Of a DNA stretch of 64,000 bases, positions 43,480 through 54,963 are shown in pieces (position 1 is the first letter of the stretch; the number at the start of each line of letters is the position of its first letter). The notes under the pieces are model-generated. The model was not told the DNA's origin and did not search any database. It saw nothing but the letters and a program-made list of their open reading frames with translations. The position numbers and the translations under genes are program-made. Source of the DNA: Panacagrimonas sp052386745 (lineage in GTDB: Bacteria > Pseudomonadota > Gammaproteobacteria > Nevskiales > Nevskiaceae); NCBI GenBank assembly GCA_052386745.1, contig JBQTJW010000005.1:62001-126000 (forward strand), written 5' to 3'.

Positions 43480-43589
43480 CGCGCGCGTTCCTTGGAAGTG
43501 TTGCGGTAGTTGGCCTGCCCGAACCTCGCGATCACAGCGAGCACGTCGCGAATTTCGGTCCATCTCGAAGCAGAATAGGGGAGTCCGTC

Positions 43590-45620
<2,031 letters not shown>

Positions 45621-45678
45621 GAGGGTCCGAGTAGGCGGCGGTTCTCATGGTGCAATGCACAAGGGAGACGCCGCCCGT

Positions 45679-45684
45679 TATAAT
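45679..45684 (+). promoter_or_regulatory. Consensus -10 element upstream of ppa
   Basis: A perfect TATAAT lies 30 bases before the ppa start in the 93-base gap after hppA. A good -35 at 17 bases is not visible. It suggests that ppa can be expressed separately from hppA, with a very short leader. Confidence 0.45.
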
Positions 45685-45713
45685 CAGGCTCCCTTTTCCA
45701 ACCAGGCTCAGCG

Positions 45714-46262
45714 ATGTCCTTATCCCTCGTCCCCATTGGCAAGAACGTCCCAGAAGATGTGAATGTTGTCATCGAAATCCCGATGAACAGCGAGCCGGTG
45801 AAGTACGAGGTCGACAAGGAGTCCGGCGCGATCTTCGTCGACCGCCTGCTGACCACGCCGATGCGCTACCCCTGCAACTACGGCTACATCCCGCACACCC
45901 TGTGCGGCGACGGCGACCCCATCGACGCGCTGGTGATGATGCCCATGAAGCTCATCCCGGGATGCATCATCAGCTGCCGGCCCATCGGCATGCTGGAAAT
46001 GGAAGACGAAGGCGGCACCGACGAGAAGCTCATCGTGGTGCCGGTGGACAACGTCAGCCGCCTCTACAGTGACGTCGACAGCGTGCGCTCCCTGCCCGCG
46101 CTGATGCGCGACCAGATCGCGCACTTCTTCGAGCACTACAAGGACCTCGAAAAGGGCAAGTGGGTCAAGGTCAAGGGCTGGCATGGCCCCAACGACGCCA
46201 AGAAGGCCATCCTCGACAGCATTGCGCGCTACAAGGCCGAACCGGTCGCCCCCAACTTCTGA
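45714..46262 (+). CDS. ppa: Inorganic pyrophosphatase, soluble family I
   Basis: 182 residues from ATG 45714. Active-site motifs are PMRYPCNYGYIPHTLCGDGDP with the metal-binding D-G-D-P-I-D, then EDEGGTDEKLIVVPVDN and HYKDLEKGKWVKVKGW. It hydrolyses pyrophosphate to phosphate in the cytoplasm with magnesium, pulling biosynthetic reactions forward. Being next to the membrane enzyme, it competes for the same substrate. This arrangement lets the cell either save or waste the energy of pyrophosphate. Confidence 0.97.
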   Translation: MSLSLVPIGKNVPEDVNVVIEIPMNSEPVKYEVDKESGAIFVDRLLTTPMRYPCNYGYIPHTLCGDGDPIDALVMMPMKLIPGCIISCRPIGMLEMEDEGGTDEKLIVVPVDNVSRLYSDVDSVRSLPALMRDQIAHFFEHYKDLEKGKWVKVKGWHGPNDAKKAILDSIARYKAEPVAPNF

Positions 46263-46268
46263 GCGGGC

Positions 46269-46709
46269 TCAGCGCAGCAGCAGCAGGCGCGGGACTGCGT
46301 CCCGCCCTGCCCACACCACGGCGTTCTGATCATGACGACGGCCGGTCTCGCAGCAGGCTTCGCGAGCCAGGCCGAGCACCAGGACGCTGGCTTCCCCCGG
46401 CCAGGCATTGGTCGGATCGCGGCCAAAACCTTCAAACAGGCTGAACCCCGCAGTCCGGAATTCCGCAGCCAGCGCCGCCTGCCGCACCTGGTTCTCAGCG
46501 CTCCCGAGCAAGCGCCCCCGCGGATTGCAGGCGGTGAGAAAGCCGGCGCAGTTCTGGCCGAGCAGATCCATCAGCCTTGCCAGCCCGGCGCAGTGCTGGT
46601 CAATCCGCATCTGGAACGGTGGAACGCAGCCGCTCACCTCGTACACCGCCGCGCGATACAGGCGGACAAGTTCCGGCGGCTGCCGCGTTGGCGGATCGGG
46701 AGCGTCCAT
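46269..46709 (-). CDS. DUF3293 protein
   Basis: 146 residues from ATG 46709. It shows the DUF3293 run: YRAAVYEVSG near the N-terminus, FLTACNPRGRLLGSAENQVR, GRDPTNAWPGEASVLVLGL and a terminal GRRHDQNAVVWAGRDAVPRL. The biochemical role is not known. It converges with ppa (6 bases apart) and is divergent from the oxidoreductase gene (40 bases). Confidence 0.8.
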   Translation of the reverse strand: MDAPDPPTRQPPELVRLYRAAVYEVSGCVPPFQMRIDQHCAGLARLMDLLGQNCAGFLTACNPRGRLLGSAENQVRQAALAAEFRTAGFSLFEGFGRDPTNAWPGEASVLVLGLAREACCETGRRHDQNAVVWAGRDAVPRLLLLR

Positions 46710-46749
46710 GCGACGAGCCTAGTTTCCGCCGCGCTGGCACGCCACGCCG

Positions 46750-48405
46750 GTGTCATCGAAGCCGCCTGACGTGCCCGCCTACGACGCCCTCATCATCGGC
46801 GCCGGGCACAACGGGCTGGTCTGTGCCCACGACCTGGCCCGGGCCGGGCGCAAGGTGCTGGTGCTGGAACGGCGCGCGATCGTGGGTGGCGCGGCGGTCA
46901 CGGAGGAAATCGCGCCCGGCTACCGCTGTTCGACCGCCTCGTACGTGGTCAGCCTGCTCCTGCCGGAAATCGAGCGGGACATGCGCCTGGCCGACTTCGG
47001 CTACAAGGTGCTGGCGCGCAGCCCGTCCTCGTTCACGCCGTTCGCGGACGGCCGATCGCTGACGATGGGCGCCGACCCCGATCTCAACCGTCGCCAGATC
47101 GCGCAGTTCTCCGCCCGGGATGCCGAGGCCTACCCGCGCTACACCTCCCTGCTCTCGCGCATCGCCGAGCACCTGGATCCCGTGCTTACCGGCACCCCGC
47201 CCGAGCTGCTGCCCCTGCCGCCGGACTGGCGTCGGCGCGGATGGCGGGACCGGCTGCGCAACCTGCGTCGCGGCGGCCGACTGTATGCCGCGCTGAAAGG
47301 CCTGGGCAGCGACCTGCCCGAGGCCATCGAACTGCTGACCGGCGCGGCCATGCCCATCCTGGACCGGTGGTTCGAATCGCCCGAACTCAAGGGCACGCTC
47401 GCCACCGACGCCATCATCGGCACCTTTGCCCCGCCGTCGGCGCCCGGCACCGGATACGTGCTGCTGCACCACGTCATGGGGACGGCGGGTGGTGCGCGCG
47501 GCGTCTGGGGCTACGTGCAGGGCGGGATGGGCGCGCTGACCCAGGCCATGGCCTGCGCCGGTCAGCGCCTGGGCGTGGAGATCCGCTGCGACGCCGAGGT
47601 GGTGGAAATCCTCGCCGAACACGGCCGCGTGCGCGGCGTGCGCCTGGCCGACGGCTCGGTGATCGAGGCCACGCAGGTCGCCTCCAACGCCACCGCGCGC
47701 GTCACCTTCGAGAGGCTGCTGCGCCGCGAGCACCTGCCCGACGCCTTCCACGCGGCGGTACGGCGCATCGACTACGCCAGCGCTTCGGTCAAGATCAACC
47801 TCGCCGTGTCCGAACTCCCGCAGTTTTCCTGGATGCCGCCGCGCGACGCGGCCGGCGAACCCGGACCAGGACCCGGACCCGAGCATCGCGGCACCATCCA
47901 CATCAACGCGCTCCCCGAACAGATCGAGCGCGCCTACGAGGACGCCCGCCGCGGCATGCCCAGCGCGCATCCGGTGATCGAGATGGTGATTCCGACCACG
48001 GTGGACGCCACGCTCGCGCCGCCGGGCCACCACATCGTCAACCTGTTCGTGCAGTACGCGCCGTACACGCTGGCGCAGGGGAACTGGGACGATCTGCGCG
48101 AGCCGTTCGCGGATCGCTGCGTGGCGGAAGTCACCCGCCACGCGCCCAATCTCTCGCGCAGCGTGCTGCACCGCGAGGTGCTGGCCCCGCCGGACATCGA
48201 GCGGCGCTTCAACCTGTGCGGCGGCAACATCTTCCAGGGCGCGATGCCCCTGCACCAGCTGTTCAGCCTGCGCCCGGTCCCGGGCTGGAGCGACTACGCC
48301 ACCCCGGTCAAGGGCCTGTTCCTGTGCGGCGCGGCGGCGCACCCGGGCGGCGGCGTGATGGGCGCCTGCGGCCGCAACGCCGCGCAGGCCATGCTGCGCG
48401 GCTGA
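46750..48405 (+). CDS. FAD-dependent oxidoreductase, phytoene desaturase-like (COG1233, PYROXD2-type)
   Basis: 551 residues from a GTG at 46750. The dinucleotide-binding motif is DALIIGAGHNGLVCAHDLAR, followed by the GG motif VLERRAIVGGAAVTEE. A substrate region with GTGYVLLHHVMG and GVWGYVQGGMGALTQAMA is as in COG1233 proteins, and the C-terminal FAD motif is GLFLCGAAAHPGGGVMGACG. PYROXD2-like members have no proven reaction in bacteria, so the substrate is unknown. A run of Pro/Gly (about 375-381) forms a short loop insert. It stands alone. Confidence 0.86.
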   Translation: MSSKPPDVPAYDALIIGAGHNGLVCAHDLARAGRKVLVLERRAIVGGAAVTEEIAPGYRCSTASYVVSLLLPEIERDMRLADFGYKVLARSPSSFTPFADGRSLTMGADPDLNRRQIAQFSARDAEAYPRYTSLLSRIAEHLDPVLTGTPPELLPLPPDWRRRGWRDRLRNLRRGGRLYAALKGLGSDLPEAIELLTGAAMPILDRWFESPELKGTLATDAIIGTFAPPSAPGTGYVLLHHVMGTAGGARGVWGYVQGGMGALTQAMACAGQRLGVEIRCDAEVVEILAEHGRVRGVRLADGSVIEATQVASNATARVTFERLLRREHLPDAFHAAVRRIDYASASVKINLAVSELPQFSWMPPRDAAGEPGPGPGPEHRGTIHINALPEQIERAYEDARRGMPSAHPVIEMVIPTTVDATLAPPGHHIVNLFVQYAPYTLAQGNWDDLREPFADRCVAEVTRHAPNLSRSVLHREVLAPPDIERRFNLCGGNIFQGAMPLHQLFSLRPVPGWSDYATPVKGLFLCGAAAHPGGGVMGACGRNAAQAMLRG

Positions 48406-48437
48406 GCACCTCACCCCATACCCGGGGTCACCCGGGT

Positions 48438-49547
48438 TCAGTGCGTGGGCAGATCAAACCCGAAGATGCTGCCGCCGCCCTCGCGGCGCTCGTACCAGAG
48501 ATACCCGCCCATCTGCGTCACGTCGTGCTTGGCAATTGCAAGGCCAAGCCCCGACGAATACTGCGGCCGCACGCTGGCGGTCGCCAGGCTGAGAAATCGC
48601 GTGAACAGGCGCGCCTGGTCGTGCACGGCAATGCCCGGCCCGCGATCCATCACGCGGCATTGCACAAAGCCGTTCCGGGCCGGCATCACCGCGACCTCCA
48701 CGGTGCTGCCCGCGGGCGAATACTGCACGGCGTTGGAAAGCAGGTTCTGCAGGACGTTGCGCGTCACTTCCGGGTCGGCCCTCACCTCGGCCGGCTGGCC
48801 GGCGATCGTCAGCGTGACCTCGCAGGCTTCAGCCGCGGTGCGTTGAACGCGGACCGCGTGGGTCACCACCTCCAGGAGGTCGATCTGCTGGGCCGAGAAC
48901 TGCCGCAGGCGCTGGCCTTCGGCGCCGCGCGCCAGGAAGCGCTGGATGAATTCGAGCGCAAAACGGGCGCTGGTCACGATTTCCGACGCCAGCTCGGTGC
49001 GGCGTTCCGGATCCTGCCCCGAACGCGCAAGCCCCTCGGCGGCAAACAGCACGCAGGTCAGGGGGTTCTTGAGGTCATGCGCCACCACGTTGGTGACTTC
49101 CTCGCGCTCCCGGAGCATCTGCGCCAGGCGATCGCGCGAACGCTTGAGATCGACATGCGTGCGGACCCTCGCCAGCAATTCCTCGATGACGAAGGGCTTG
49201 GTCACGTAGTCCATGGCGCCGGAATTGAACGCCTTGGCCACGCCGGAGCGTTCCGCCGAGCCGGTGAGAAAGATCACGGGAAGGTCGGCGAGCCCGGGCA
49301 GCCGATGCAGCTGCTCGCAGGTGGTGAAGCCGTCCATGCCGGGCATCATCACGTCCAGCAGCACCAAATCAGGCGTCGCCTGCGCCGCCAGATTCACCGC
49401 GGCGGTCCCATTGGATGCCAGCACGATCTGGTAGCCCGCCTGCTCCAGCAGGATTCCAAGTGATTCGGCGCCCGAGCGCTCGTCATCCACCACCAGGACC
49501 ACCGGCTTGGCCGAGGCCGATTCGTTGCGCGGCATTTCAGTGGGCAT
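48438..49547 (-). CDS. Response regulator-histidine kinase fusion (REC-HisKA-HATPase)
   Basis: 369 residues from ATG 49547. An N-terminal receiver domain (15-130) has the acidic pair VVDDE, phospho-Asp in PDLVLLDVMMPGMDGF and Lys in YVTKPF. It is followed by a dimerisation helix with the phospho-His in VVAHDLKNPLTCVLFA and an ATPase domain with NVLQNLLSNAVQYSP, DRGPGI and SGLGLAIAKHDV. There is no membrane or sensor segment, so it is a soluble relay enzyme that can receive phosphate from another kinase. It has no partner gene beside it. Confidence 0.92.
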   Translation of the reverse strand: MPTEMPRNESASAKPVVLVVDDERSGAESLGILLEQAGYQIVLASNGTAAVNLAAQATPDLVLLDVMMPGMDGFTTCEQLHRLPGLADLPVIFLTGSAERSGVAKAFNSGAMDYVTKPFVIEELLARVRTHVDLKRSRDRLAQMLREREEVTNVVAHDLKNPLTCVLFAAEGLARSGQDPERRTELASEIVTSARFALEFIQRFLARGAEGQRLRQFSAQQIDLLEVVTHAVRVQRTAAEACEVTLTIAGQPAEVRADPEVTRNVLQNLLSNAVQYSPAGSTVEVAVMPARNGFVQCRVMDRGPGIAVHDQARLFTRFLSLATASVRPQYSSGLGLAIAKHDVTQMGGYLWYERREGGGSIFGFDLPTH

Positions 49548-49711
49548 CAGGGACGGGGCGTCGGGGCAGAATCGAGGGGTATTGCGACGTCACCGACGCA
49601 CCCGGGTTACTATTTAATCGTCGCGCGCCCGCCGATTTCAAGTTGCACGAACCACTCGGAAGAGCCCCAACCGGCTGCGCGCCACCAGGCCGCAGCCTCG
49701 ACGCACGTCGC

Positions 49712-50971
49712 TCACGGAATGGGCGCGGCTCCATTCGGATCACCTGCTTTGCGCTGCCGTGCAATCCATTGCGCCAGCCTCGCCTCGCGCCGGCGCTTGA
49801 TCTCGATGCCGATGGCGGCGCCGCTGAAGCCGTCGGCCAGGACCTCGGCGTTGGACACGGCGGCGGCCTGGGCCGCCCGGCGCAGGTAGTCGGTCTGCGG
49901 GTACTCGCTGTTCTCGAAGCCCAGGCGGCCGCGCGCGTCGCACTCGCAGCCCTGCAGCGCGAGCTCGAAGCGCTCTGGCCGGCGAAAGGCCTCGAAGCGT
50001 TCGAGCAGCGCCAGCAGGGTGCCGGGCCGCAGCTCCTTGACCTTGTGCACCAGCAGGTGATCGCGCGTCACCGCCAGCGACAGCTCCCGCGCCGCGTTCG
50101 GCACCCGCAGGCGCTCGCAGAACTGCTGCACCAGCGGCAGGCCGCGCTCGTCGTGACGCCGGTGACTGGGCCATTCCGACGGCGGCGTGCGCGCCTTGCC
50201 CAGGTCGTGCAGCAGGGCGGCGACGCGCACGTCGAGCACACGCTTGGCGCGCGCGGCCTCGTCCACGCACATGAGCGTGTGCACCAGCGTGTCGACCTCG
50301 GGGTGGTAGTCGGCGCGCTGCGGCACGCCGTCGAGCGCGGCCAGTTCCGGCATGACGCGCCGCAGCGCCCCGCAGGCGTGCAGCACTTCGAAGAACGCGC
50401 GCGGACCGGCCTCCATGAGCGCGCGCTCGGTCTCCTTCCACACGCGCTCCGGCACCAGGTGATCGGCCTCGCCCTGCGCCACCATTTCGCGCATCAGGTC
50501 CAGGGTTTCCGGCGCCACGCGAAAGCCCAGCGGCGCGAACCGGGCAGCAAAGCGCGCCACGCGCAGGATGCGCACCGGATCTTCGGCAAAGGCTGGCGAC
50601 ACATGGCGCAGCAGGCGCGCGGCGATGTCGCGCTGGCCGCCGTGGGGGTCGACCAGGCGGCCGTCGGCATCCTGGGCGATGGCGTTGATGGTGAGATCGC
50701 GCCGCCACAGGTCGTCCTCCAGCGTGACCTCGGGCCCGGTGTGGAAGGTGAAGCCGTGGTAGCCGCGGCCGGACTTGCGCTCGGTGCGCGCCAGCGCGTG
50801 CTCCTCGCGCGTCTGCGGGTGCAGGAACACGGGGAAATCCTTGCCCACGGGGCGATAGCCGGCGGCGGTCATGTCCTTGGGCGTTGCGCCCACCACCACC
50901 CAGTCGCGCTCCTTGACCGCGATGCCGAGCAGCGCGTCGCGCACCGCCCCGCCGACCAGGTAGACCTTCAC
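49712..50971 (-). CDS. cca: CCA tRNA nucleotidyltransferase
   Basis: 419 residues from a GTG at 50971, overlapping the slt stop by four bases (GTGA). The class II nucleotidyltransferase head is YLVGGAVRDALLGI with ERDWVVVGATPKDM and DLTINAIAQDADG. The C-terminal HD domain has VAALLHDLGKARTPPSEW and DHLLVHKVKELRP. E. coli Cca has the same layout (412 residues), with phosphohydrolase activity in the HD part. It adds or repairs the CCA end of tRNAs. Confidence 0.95.
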   Translation of the reverse strand: MKVYLVGGAVRDALLGIAVKERDWVVVGATPKDMTAAGYRPVGKDFPVFLHPQTREEHALARTERKSGRGYHGFTFHTGPEVTLEDDLWRRDLTINAIAQDADGRLVDPHGGQRDIAARLLRHVSPAFAEDPVRILRVARFAARFAPLGFRVAPETLDLMREMVAQGEADHLVPERVWKETERALMEAGPRAFFEVLHACGALRRVMPELAALDGVPQRADYHPEVDTLVHTLMCVDEAARAKRVLDVRVAALLHDLGKARTPPSEWPSHRRHDERGLPLVQQFCERLRVPNAARELSLAVTRDHLLVHKVKELRPGTLLALLERFEAFRRPERFELALQGCECDARGRLGFENSEYPQTDYLRRAAQAAAVSNAEVLADGFSGAAIGIEIKRRREARLAQWIARQRKAGDPNGAAPIP

Positions 50972-52947
50972 CGGCCTTCCAGCAGCGTGGGATTGAGCGG
51001 CGTGATGTCCGGCGCGATCGTGGCCAGCAGCGGCGTGATGCGCTGCGGCTTGCCACTGCCCAGCCAGCCGAACACGGTGCTGTGCCAGACGATGCGCTGG
51101 ATGTAGTTGCGCGTCTCGTTGTAGGGGATGTTCTCGATCCACACGTCGGCGTCCATCGCCTGCGGCGGCAGCCAGCGCTGCACCGCATTGGGCCCGGCGT
51201 TGTAGGCGCCCAGCACCATCACCAGGCGGCCGCCGAAGCGGTCGTACTGTTCCCGCAGGTAGGTGGCGCCGAGCAGGATGTTGGTCGGCGGATCGAACAG
51301 GCTGTCGCCCGCCGGCGGCTGCAGGCCGTTGCGGCGGGCCACGGCGCGCGCCGTTTCCGGCAGCAGCTGCAGCAGCCCGAGCGCGTTGGCCGACGAGCGC
51401 GCGCGCGGGTCGTACAGGCTTTCCTGGCGCATCACGCCCCACAGCCATTCCGGCAGCAGGTTCACGCGCTTGGCCGACGCCAGGACTTCCGCCTCGTAGG
51501 GCCGCGGGTAGAGCAAGGTGTAGTCGTCGAACACCTCGGCGCGCGTGGCCGTGGCCACCGCCATCAGGTGCCAGCCCCAGGTCGAGGCCAGCCGCGCCGC
51601 CTCCAGCAGGTTGGCGGCATCGAAGCTCGCCGTGGCGTCGTTCCACTCGGTACGCGCCCAGCTGCCCTGGTCGATCCGCCAGGCCTCGCGCGACCGCACG
51701 AACGCCGGAATCGCATCCATGCCCGCGCGCGATTCCGCGTTGCCGGGCCGCGGCTGCGAACGCGGGGTGAAGGGCTTGCCCAGGCGCTCCGCGGCCAGCG
51801 CGGAGTAATAGCCGTTGTCCTGCGCGAGCTTCTGGTAGGCGGCGCTGGCTTCGTCGTGACGCTCCAGCTTCTCCGCGGCGCGCGCGCGCCAGTAGCGCCA
51901 GCGCGGCTGCTCGGCGAGCGCCGGCGGCATGGCGGCGATCCAGCTGCCCGCCTGCGCCCAGTCGCCGGCCCACAGCGCGGCGCGCACGCGCCATTCCTGG
52001 GCGCGCTCGTCCAGCCCGGATTCGGGCACCTCGCGGAAGGCGGCGACGCTGGTGGGGTCGCGGTTCCAGGCGTGGTTGAGCGCGACCTCGCGGCGCAGCT
52101 CGGCCGGCGTGGCCGGCGACACCAACCGACAGGGCTGCGGGCAGGCCGCCTCGATCCGCGCAAGTGCGGCCGCCGCGGCGTCGTCGTTCTTGCGCGCGAG
52201 CCGGGCGAAGCCGTCGAACAATGCGCGCTCCTCCAGCTTGCCGGCCAGGGCGCGGTCGAGGTTGCGGGCCGGATCGTCCAGCGTGTCGGCCCACAGGGCG
52301 TAGTACGGGCGCTGTTCCTCCGGCAGCTGGGCGATGAGCATGCGCGCCACCGGCAGCTTGCCGGCCTCCAGCGCCAGGCGCGTGCGCGTCGCGAGTTCCT
52401 CCAGCGTGAGGGCGTCCTGCGACCGAAGCCAGTCCGTCACGGGGGTGCACGCCGCCGGCAGCTCGGAACCGGTGCGCCAGGTCTTGAGCGCCGCGGCCAG
52501 CACTTCGGCGCTCGGGCCGGTGGCGATCTGCGCCGAGAGCTGATGGCAGCGCAGCGCGGCATCCGCACGGGCGTCCAGGTAATGGCGCAGGAAGCGGTCC
52601 CATTCGCCGCGGGTGGCGAGCTTGCGCAGCCAGTCGGCACGCAGCGGTCGCGTCCACGGTGCGTCGCCATAGAGGATCAGAAACGCGGCGATGGCATCGT
52701 CCGGGATTTCGTCGGGTACCGCGTTGGCCAGGCGCCAGCGCAGGCGTTCGGCTTCCAGGTACGGGTAGAGCGGGTAGTCGCGCAGGGCGTCCGAATCGCT
52801 CACGGGGGCCAGGCCGCTGGCGATGTCGGCGAGCGCGGAAACGAATTCGGCCCGTGGCGCGGCGAGCGGGTCGGCCTGCGGCCAGGCGGCCGCGGAAAAG
52901 ATGAGGCCGAGAACGAGGCCGTTGGATAGGGTGAACGTGCGGAACAT
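50968..52947 (-). CDS. slt: Soluble lytic murein transglycosylase
   Basis: 659 residues from ATG 52947 with a signal peptide (MFRTFTLSNGLVLGLIFSAA), so it is periplasmic. A long alpha-helical superhelix (30-450) is followed by the catalytic SLT domain, with the catalytic Glu in WGVMRQESLYDPRARSSANA, then GLLQLLPETAR and a conserved GAYNAGPNAVQRWL. It cleaves glycan strands to 1,6-anhydro-muropeptides. It is coupled to cca, an arrangement often seen in betaproteobacteria. Confidence 0.95.
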   Translation of the reverse strand: MFRTFTLSNGLVLGLIFSAAAWPQADPLAAPRAEFVSALADIASGLAPVSDSDALRDYPLYPYLEAERLRWRLANAVPDEIPDDAIAAFLILYGDAPWTRPLRADWLRKLATRGEWDRFLRHYLDARADAALRCHQLSAQIATGPSAEVLAAALKTWRTGSELPAACTPVTDWLRSQDALTLEELATRTRLALEAGKLPVARMLIAQLPEEQRPYYALWADTLDDPARNLDRALAGKLEERALFDGFARLARKNDDAAAAALARIEAACPQPCRLVSPATPAELRREVALNHAWNRDPTSVAAFREVPESGLDERAQEWRVRAALWAGDWAQAGSWIAAMPPALAEQPRWRYWRARAAEKLERHDEASAAYQKLAQDNGYYSALAAERLGKPFTPRSQPRPGNAESRAGMDAIPAFVRSREAWRIDQGSWARTEWNDATASFDAANLLEAARLASTWGWHLMAVATATRAEVFDDYTLLYPRPYEAEVLASAKRVNLLPEWLWGVMRQESLYDPRARSSANALGLLQLLPETARAVARRNGLQPPAGDSLFDPPTNILLGATYLREQYDRFGGRLVMVLGAYNAGPNAVQRWLPPQAMDADVWIENIPYNETRNYIQRIVWHSTVFGWLGSGKPQRITPLLATIAPDITPLNPTLLEGR

Positions 52948-53184
52948 GATCGGGCGAGGGTACGGGGAGGCCGGAGGACCGGAAGCCGCCTCCATTGTGG
53001 ACGCAATGGGCTTTGGAGAGGGCCTGCGCCGCAAACGTTCACGCGGGTCTGCATGGAGCGGCGCTGGCCGCGGTCGTGGATCGGCCCTTAGCATGCGCGC
53101 CCGATCACGGCGGACGAACCCGGATTCCCGGATCGGATCGCGGCGCAGATGGTGCCCGTCGTCACTCTTATCGACCCAGCGGCC

Positions 53185-53979
53185 ATGGAACTGTTTCTCA
53201 TCTTTGCGGCAACGGGCGCCGTCGCCGGTGTGCTGGCAGGGCTGTTCGGCGTGGGCGGCGGCATGATCATGGTGCCGGCCCTGGCGCTGGTGCTGCCCGG
53301 CCAGGGGGTGCCGCCGGAGATCGTGATGCACGTGGCGCTGGGCACGTCGCTGGCGGTGATCGCCACCACGTCCATCACCTCCACGCTCTCGCATCACCGT
53401 CGCGGCGGCGTGCGCTGGGACCTGCTGCGCTGGTTCGCGCCGGGCCTTGCCATTGGCGCAGTCCTGGGCGCCTTCGTGGCGGACGCGCTGCCCGGCCAGT
53501 CGCTGCGCCGGCTGGTGGGCATCAGCAGCCTGCTGATCGCCCTGCAGATGGCGCTGGACCACCGCTTCGGCGCCCTGGAGAGACTCGCAGCCCCGCGCCC
53601 GCCGGAACTGGGCGCGGTGTCGCTCGTCGTCGGCATCCTGTCATCCCTCATCGGCATCGGCGGCGGCTCGCTGACCGGGCCCTACCTGGCCCTGCGCGGG
53701 GTGGAACTGCGGCACTCGGTGGGCACGGCCGCGGCCGGGGGCATGCCCATCGCCTGGGCGGGCGCACTGGGCTACATGCTCGCGGGGGGCGATGCGCACG
53801 GGGTCCCCCGACCGGCGATCGGCTACGTGAGCCTCAGCGCGTTCGTTGCGATCGCCGTCGTGGCCGCGGCGGCGGCCCCGCTCGGGGCGCGACTGGCCCA
53901 CGCGCTGCCGCCCCGCAGGCTACAGCTCCTGTTCGCGGTGATGCTGCTGTGCGTCGGCGTGCAGATGCTGCTCAAGTGA
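53185..53979 (+). CDS. TauE/SafE family membrane permease
   Basis: 264 residues from ATG 53185; an ATG 12 codons upstream (53149) is also possible. About eight hydrophobic segments form two repeats, each with the family Gly-rich motif: GVLAGLFGVGGGMIMVPALA in the first and LSSLIGIGGGSLTGPYL in the second. The family exports sulfite, sulfoacetate or other organic anions. Nothing beside it hints at the substrate. It is divergent from slt and converges with oxyR. Confidence 0.88.
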   Translation: MELFLIFAATGAVAGVLAGLFGVGGGMIMVPALALVLPGQGVPPEIVMHVALGTSLAVIATTSITSTLSHHRRGGVRWDLLRWFAPGLAIGAVLGAFVADALPGQSLRRLVGISSLLIALQMALDHRFGALERLAAPRPPELGAVSLVVGILSSLIGIGGGSLTGPYLALRGVELRHSVGTAAAGGMPIAWAGALGYMLAGGDAHGVPRPAIGYVSLSAFVAIAVVAAAAAPLGARLAHALPPRRLQLLFAVMLLCVGVQMLLK

Positions 53980-53999
53980 TGCCACGCGGGCGCGCCGCT

Positions 54000-54941
54000 T
54001 CAGCCCTCGATGATGGCCGCATCCGGCCGGAACTTAACGCCCTGCATCGGGCAGGACAGGATGGTGTCGCGCAGGGCCGCAATCGCCTTCATGCGCGGAA
54101 AGGTCTTGCGCCAGACCAGCCCGATCTGCCGCGAGGGCACCTTGCCGGAGAACGGCCGGGCGATGAGCATCGCCGCCTCGCTGGCGGGCCGGTTCTCGAC
54201 CGATGAGCGCGGCAGCACGGTGAGTCCCAGCCCCCCCGCGACCATGTAGCGGATCGTCTCCAGGCTGCTGCCGGTGAGCGGCCGCGGCGCCCCCGACTCC
54301 TGGTCCACGCATTTGGGGCAGGCCTGGATCACCTGGTCGCGAAAGCAGTGGCCGGGTCCGAGCAGCAGCAGGGGCTCCTCCGCCAGCCGGCGCGCGCTGA
54401 TGTGGACCTCGCCGGCCCAGCGATGGTCGGCCGGCAGCACCACCACGAAGTCCTCGTCGTACAGGGGGCAGACGCTCAGGCCGTGATGCTCGTCCGGCAC
54501 GGCCATGCAGGCGACATCGATCTCGTTGTCGCGCAGCTGCTCCAGCAGCGTGGCGGTGAAATTCTCCTCGATGATCAGCGGCATGCTCGGCGCGTTCTGG
54601 CGCAGCAGGGGGACCATGTGAGGCAGCAGGTATGGCGCCACCGTGTAGATGGAACCGAAGCGCAGCGGCCCCTGGAGCGCATCGGTGCCGGCGCGCGCCA
54701 TGTCCTCTAGCAGCCGCGCCTCCGCAAGCACGCGCCGGGCCTGGGCCACGATGCGCTCGCCCATCGGGGTAGCGCGCACTTCGCCGGGCAGGCGCTCGAA
54801 CAGCACCACGCCGAGCTGTTCCTCCAGCTTCTTGATGGCCACGGACAGCGTCGGCTGCGACACGTACGAATGTTCCGCCGCGTGGCCGAAGTGGCGGTCC
54901 TTGTGCAGGGTGATCAGGTAGCGGAGTTCGGTCAGCGTCAT
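54000..54941 (-). CDS. oxyR: Hydrogen-peroxide-sensing LysR regulator OxyR
   Basis: 313 residues from ATG 54941. The N-terminal LysR helix-turn-helix is FGHAAEHSYVSQPTLSVAIK. The redox cysteines are exactly Cys199 and Cys208 in GPGHCFRDQVIQACP, the numbering of E. coli OxyR, so the disulfide switch should be intact. It controls peroxide defence genes. No catalase or ahp genes are in the window. It lies 22 bases after hemF on the same strand. Confidence 0.94.
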   Translation of the reverse strand: MTLTELRYLITLHKDRHFGHAAEHSYVSQPTLSVAIKKLEEQLGVVLFERLPGEVRATPMGERIVAQARRVLAEARLLEDMARAGTDALQGPLRFGSIYTVAPYLLPHMVPLLRQNAPSMPLIIEENFTATLLEQLRDNEIDVACMAVPDEHHGLSVCPLYDEDFVVVLPADHRWAGEVHISARRLAEEPLLLLGPGHCFRDQVIQACPKCVDQESGAPRPLTGSSLETIRYMVAGGLGLTVLPRSSVENRPASEAAMLIARPFSGKVPSRQIGLVWRKTFPRMKAIAALRDTILSCPMQGVKFRPDAAIIEG

Positions 54942-54963
54942 GTAGGCGGGATGCAGGGGAGAA

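Noticed and set aside
50972..52657. N-terminal extension of the cca frame over slt
   Set aside because: The frame is open upstream, but the sequence is Arg/Ala-rich without likeness and overlaps slt in another frame. The GTG at 50971 with the GTGA overlap fits the family length.
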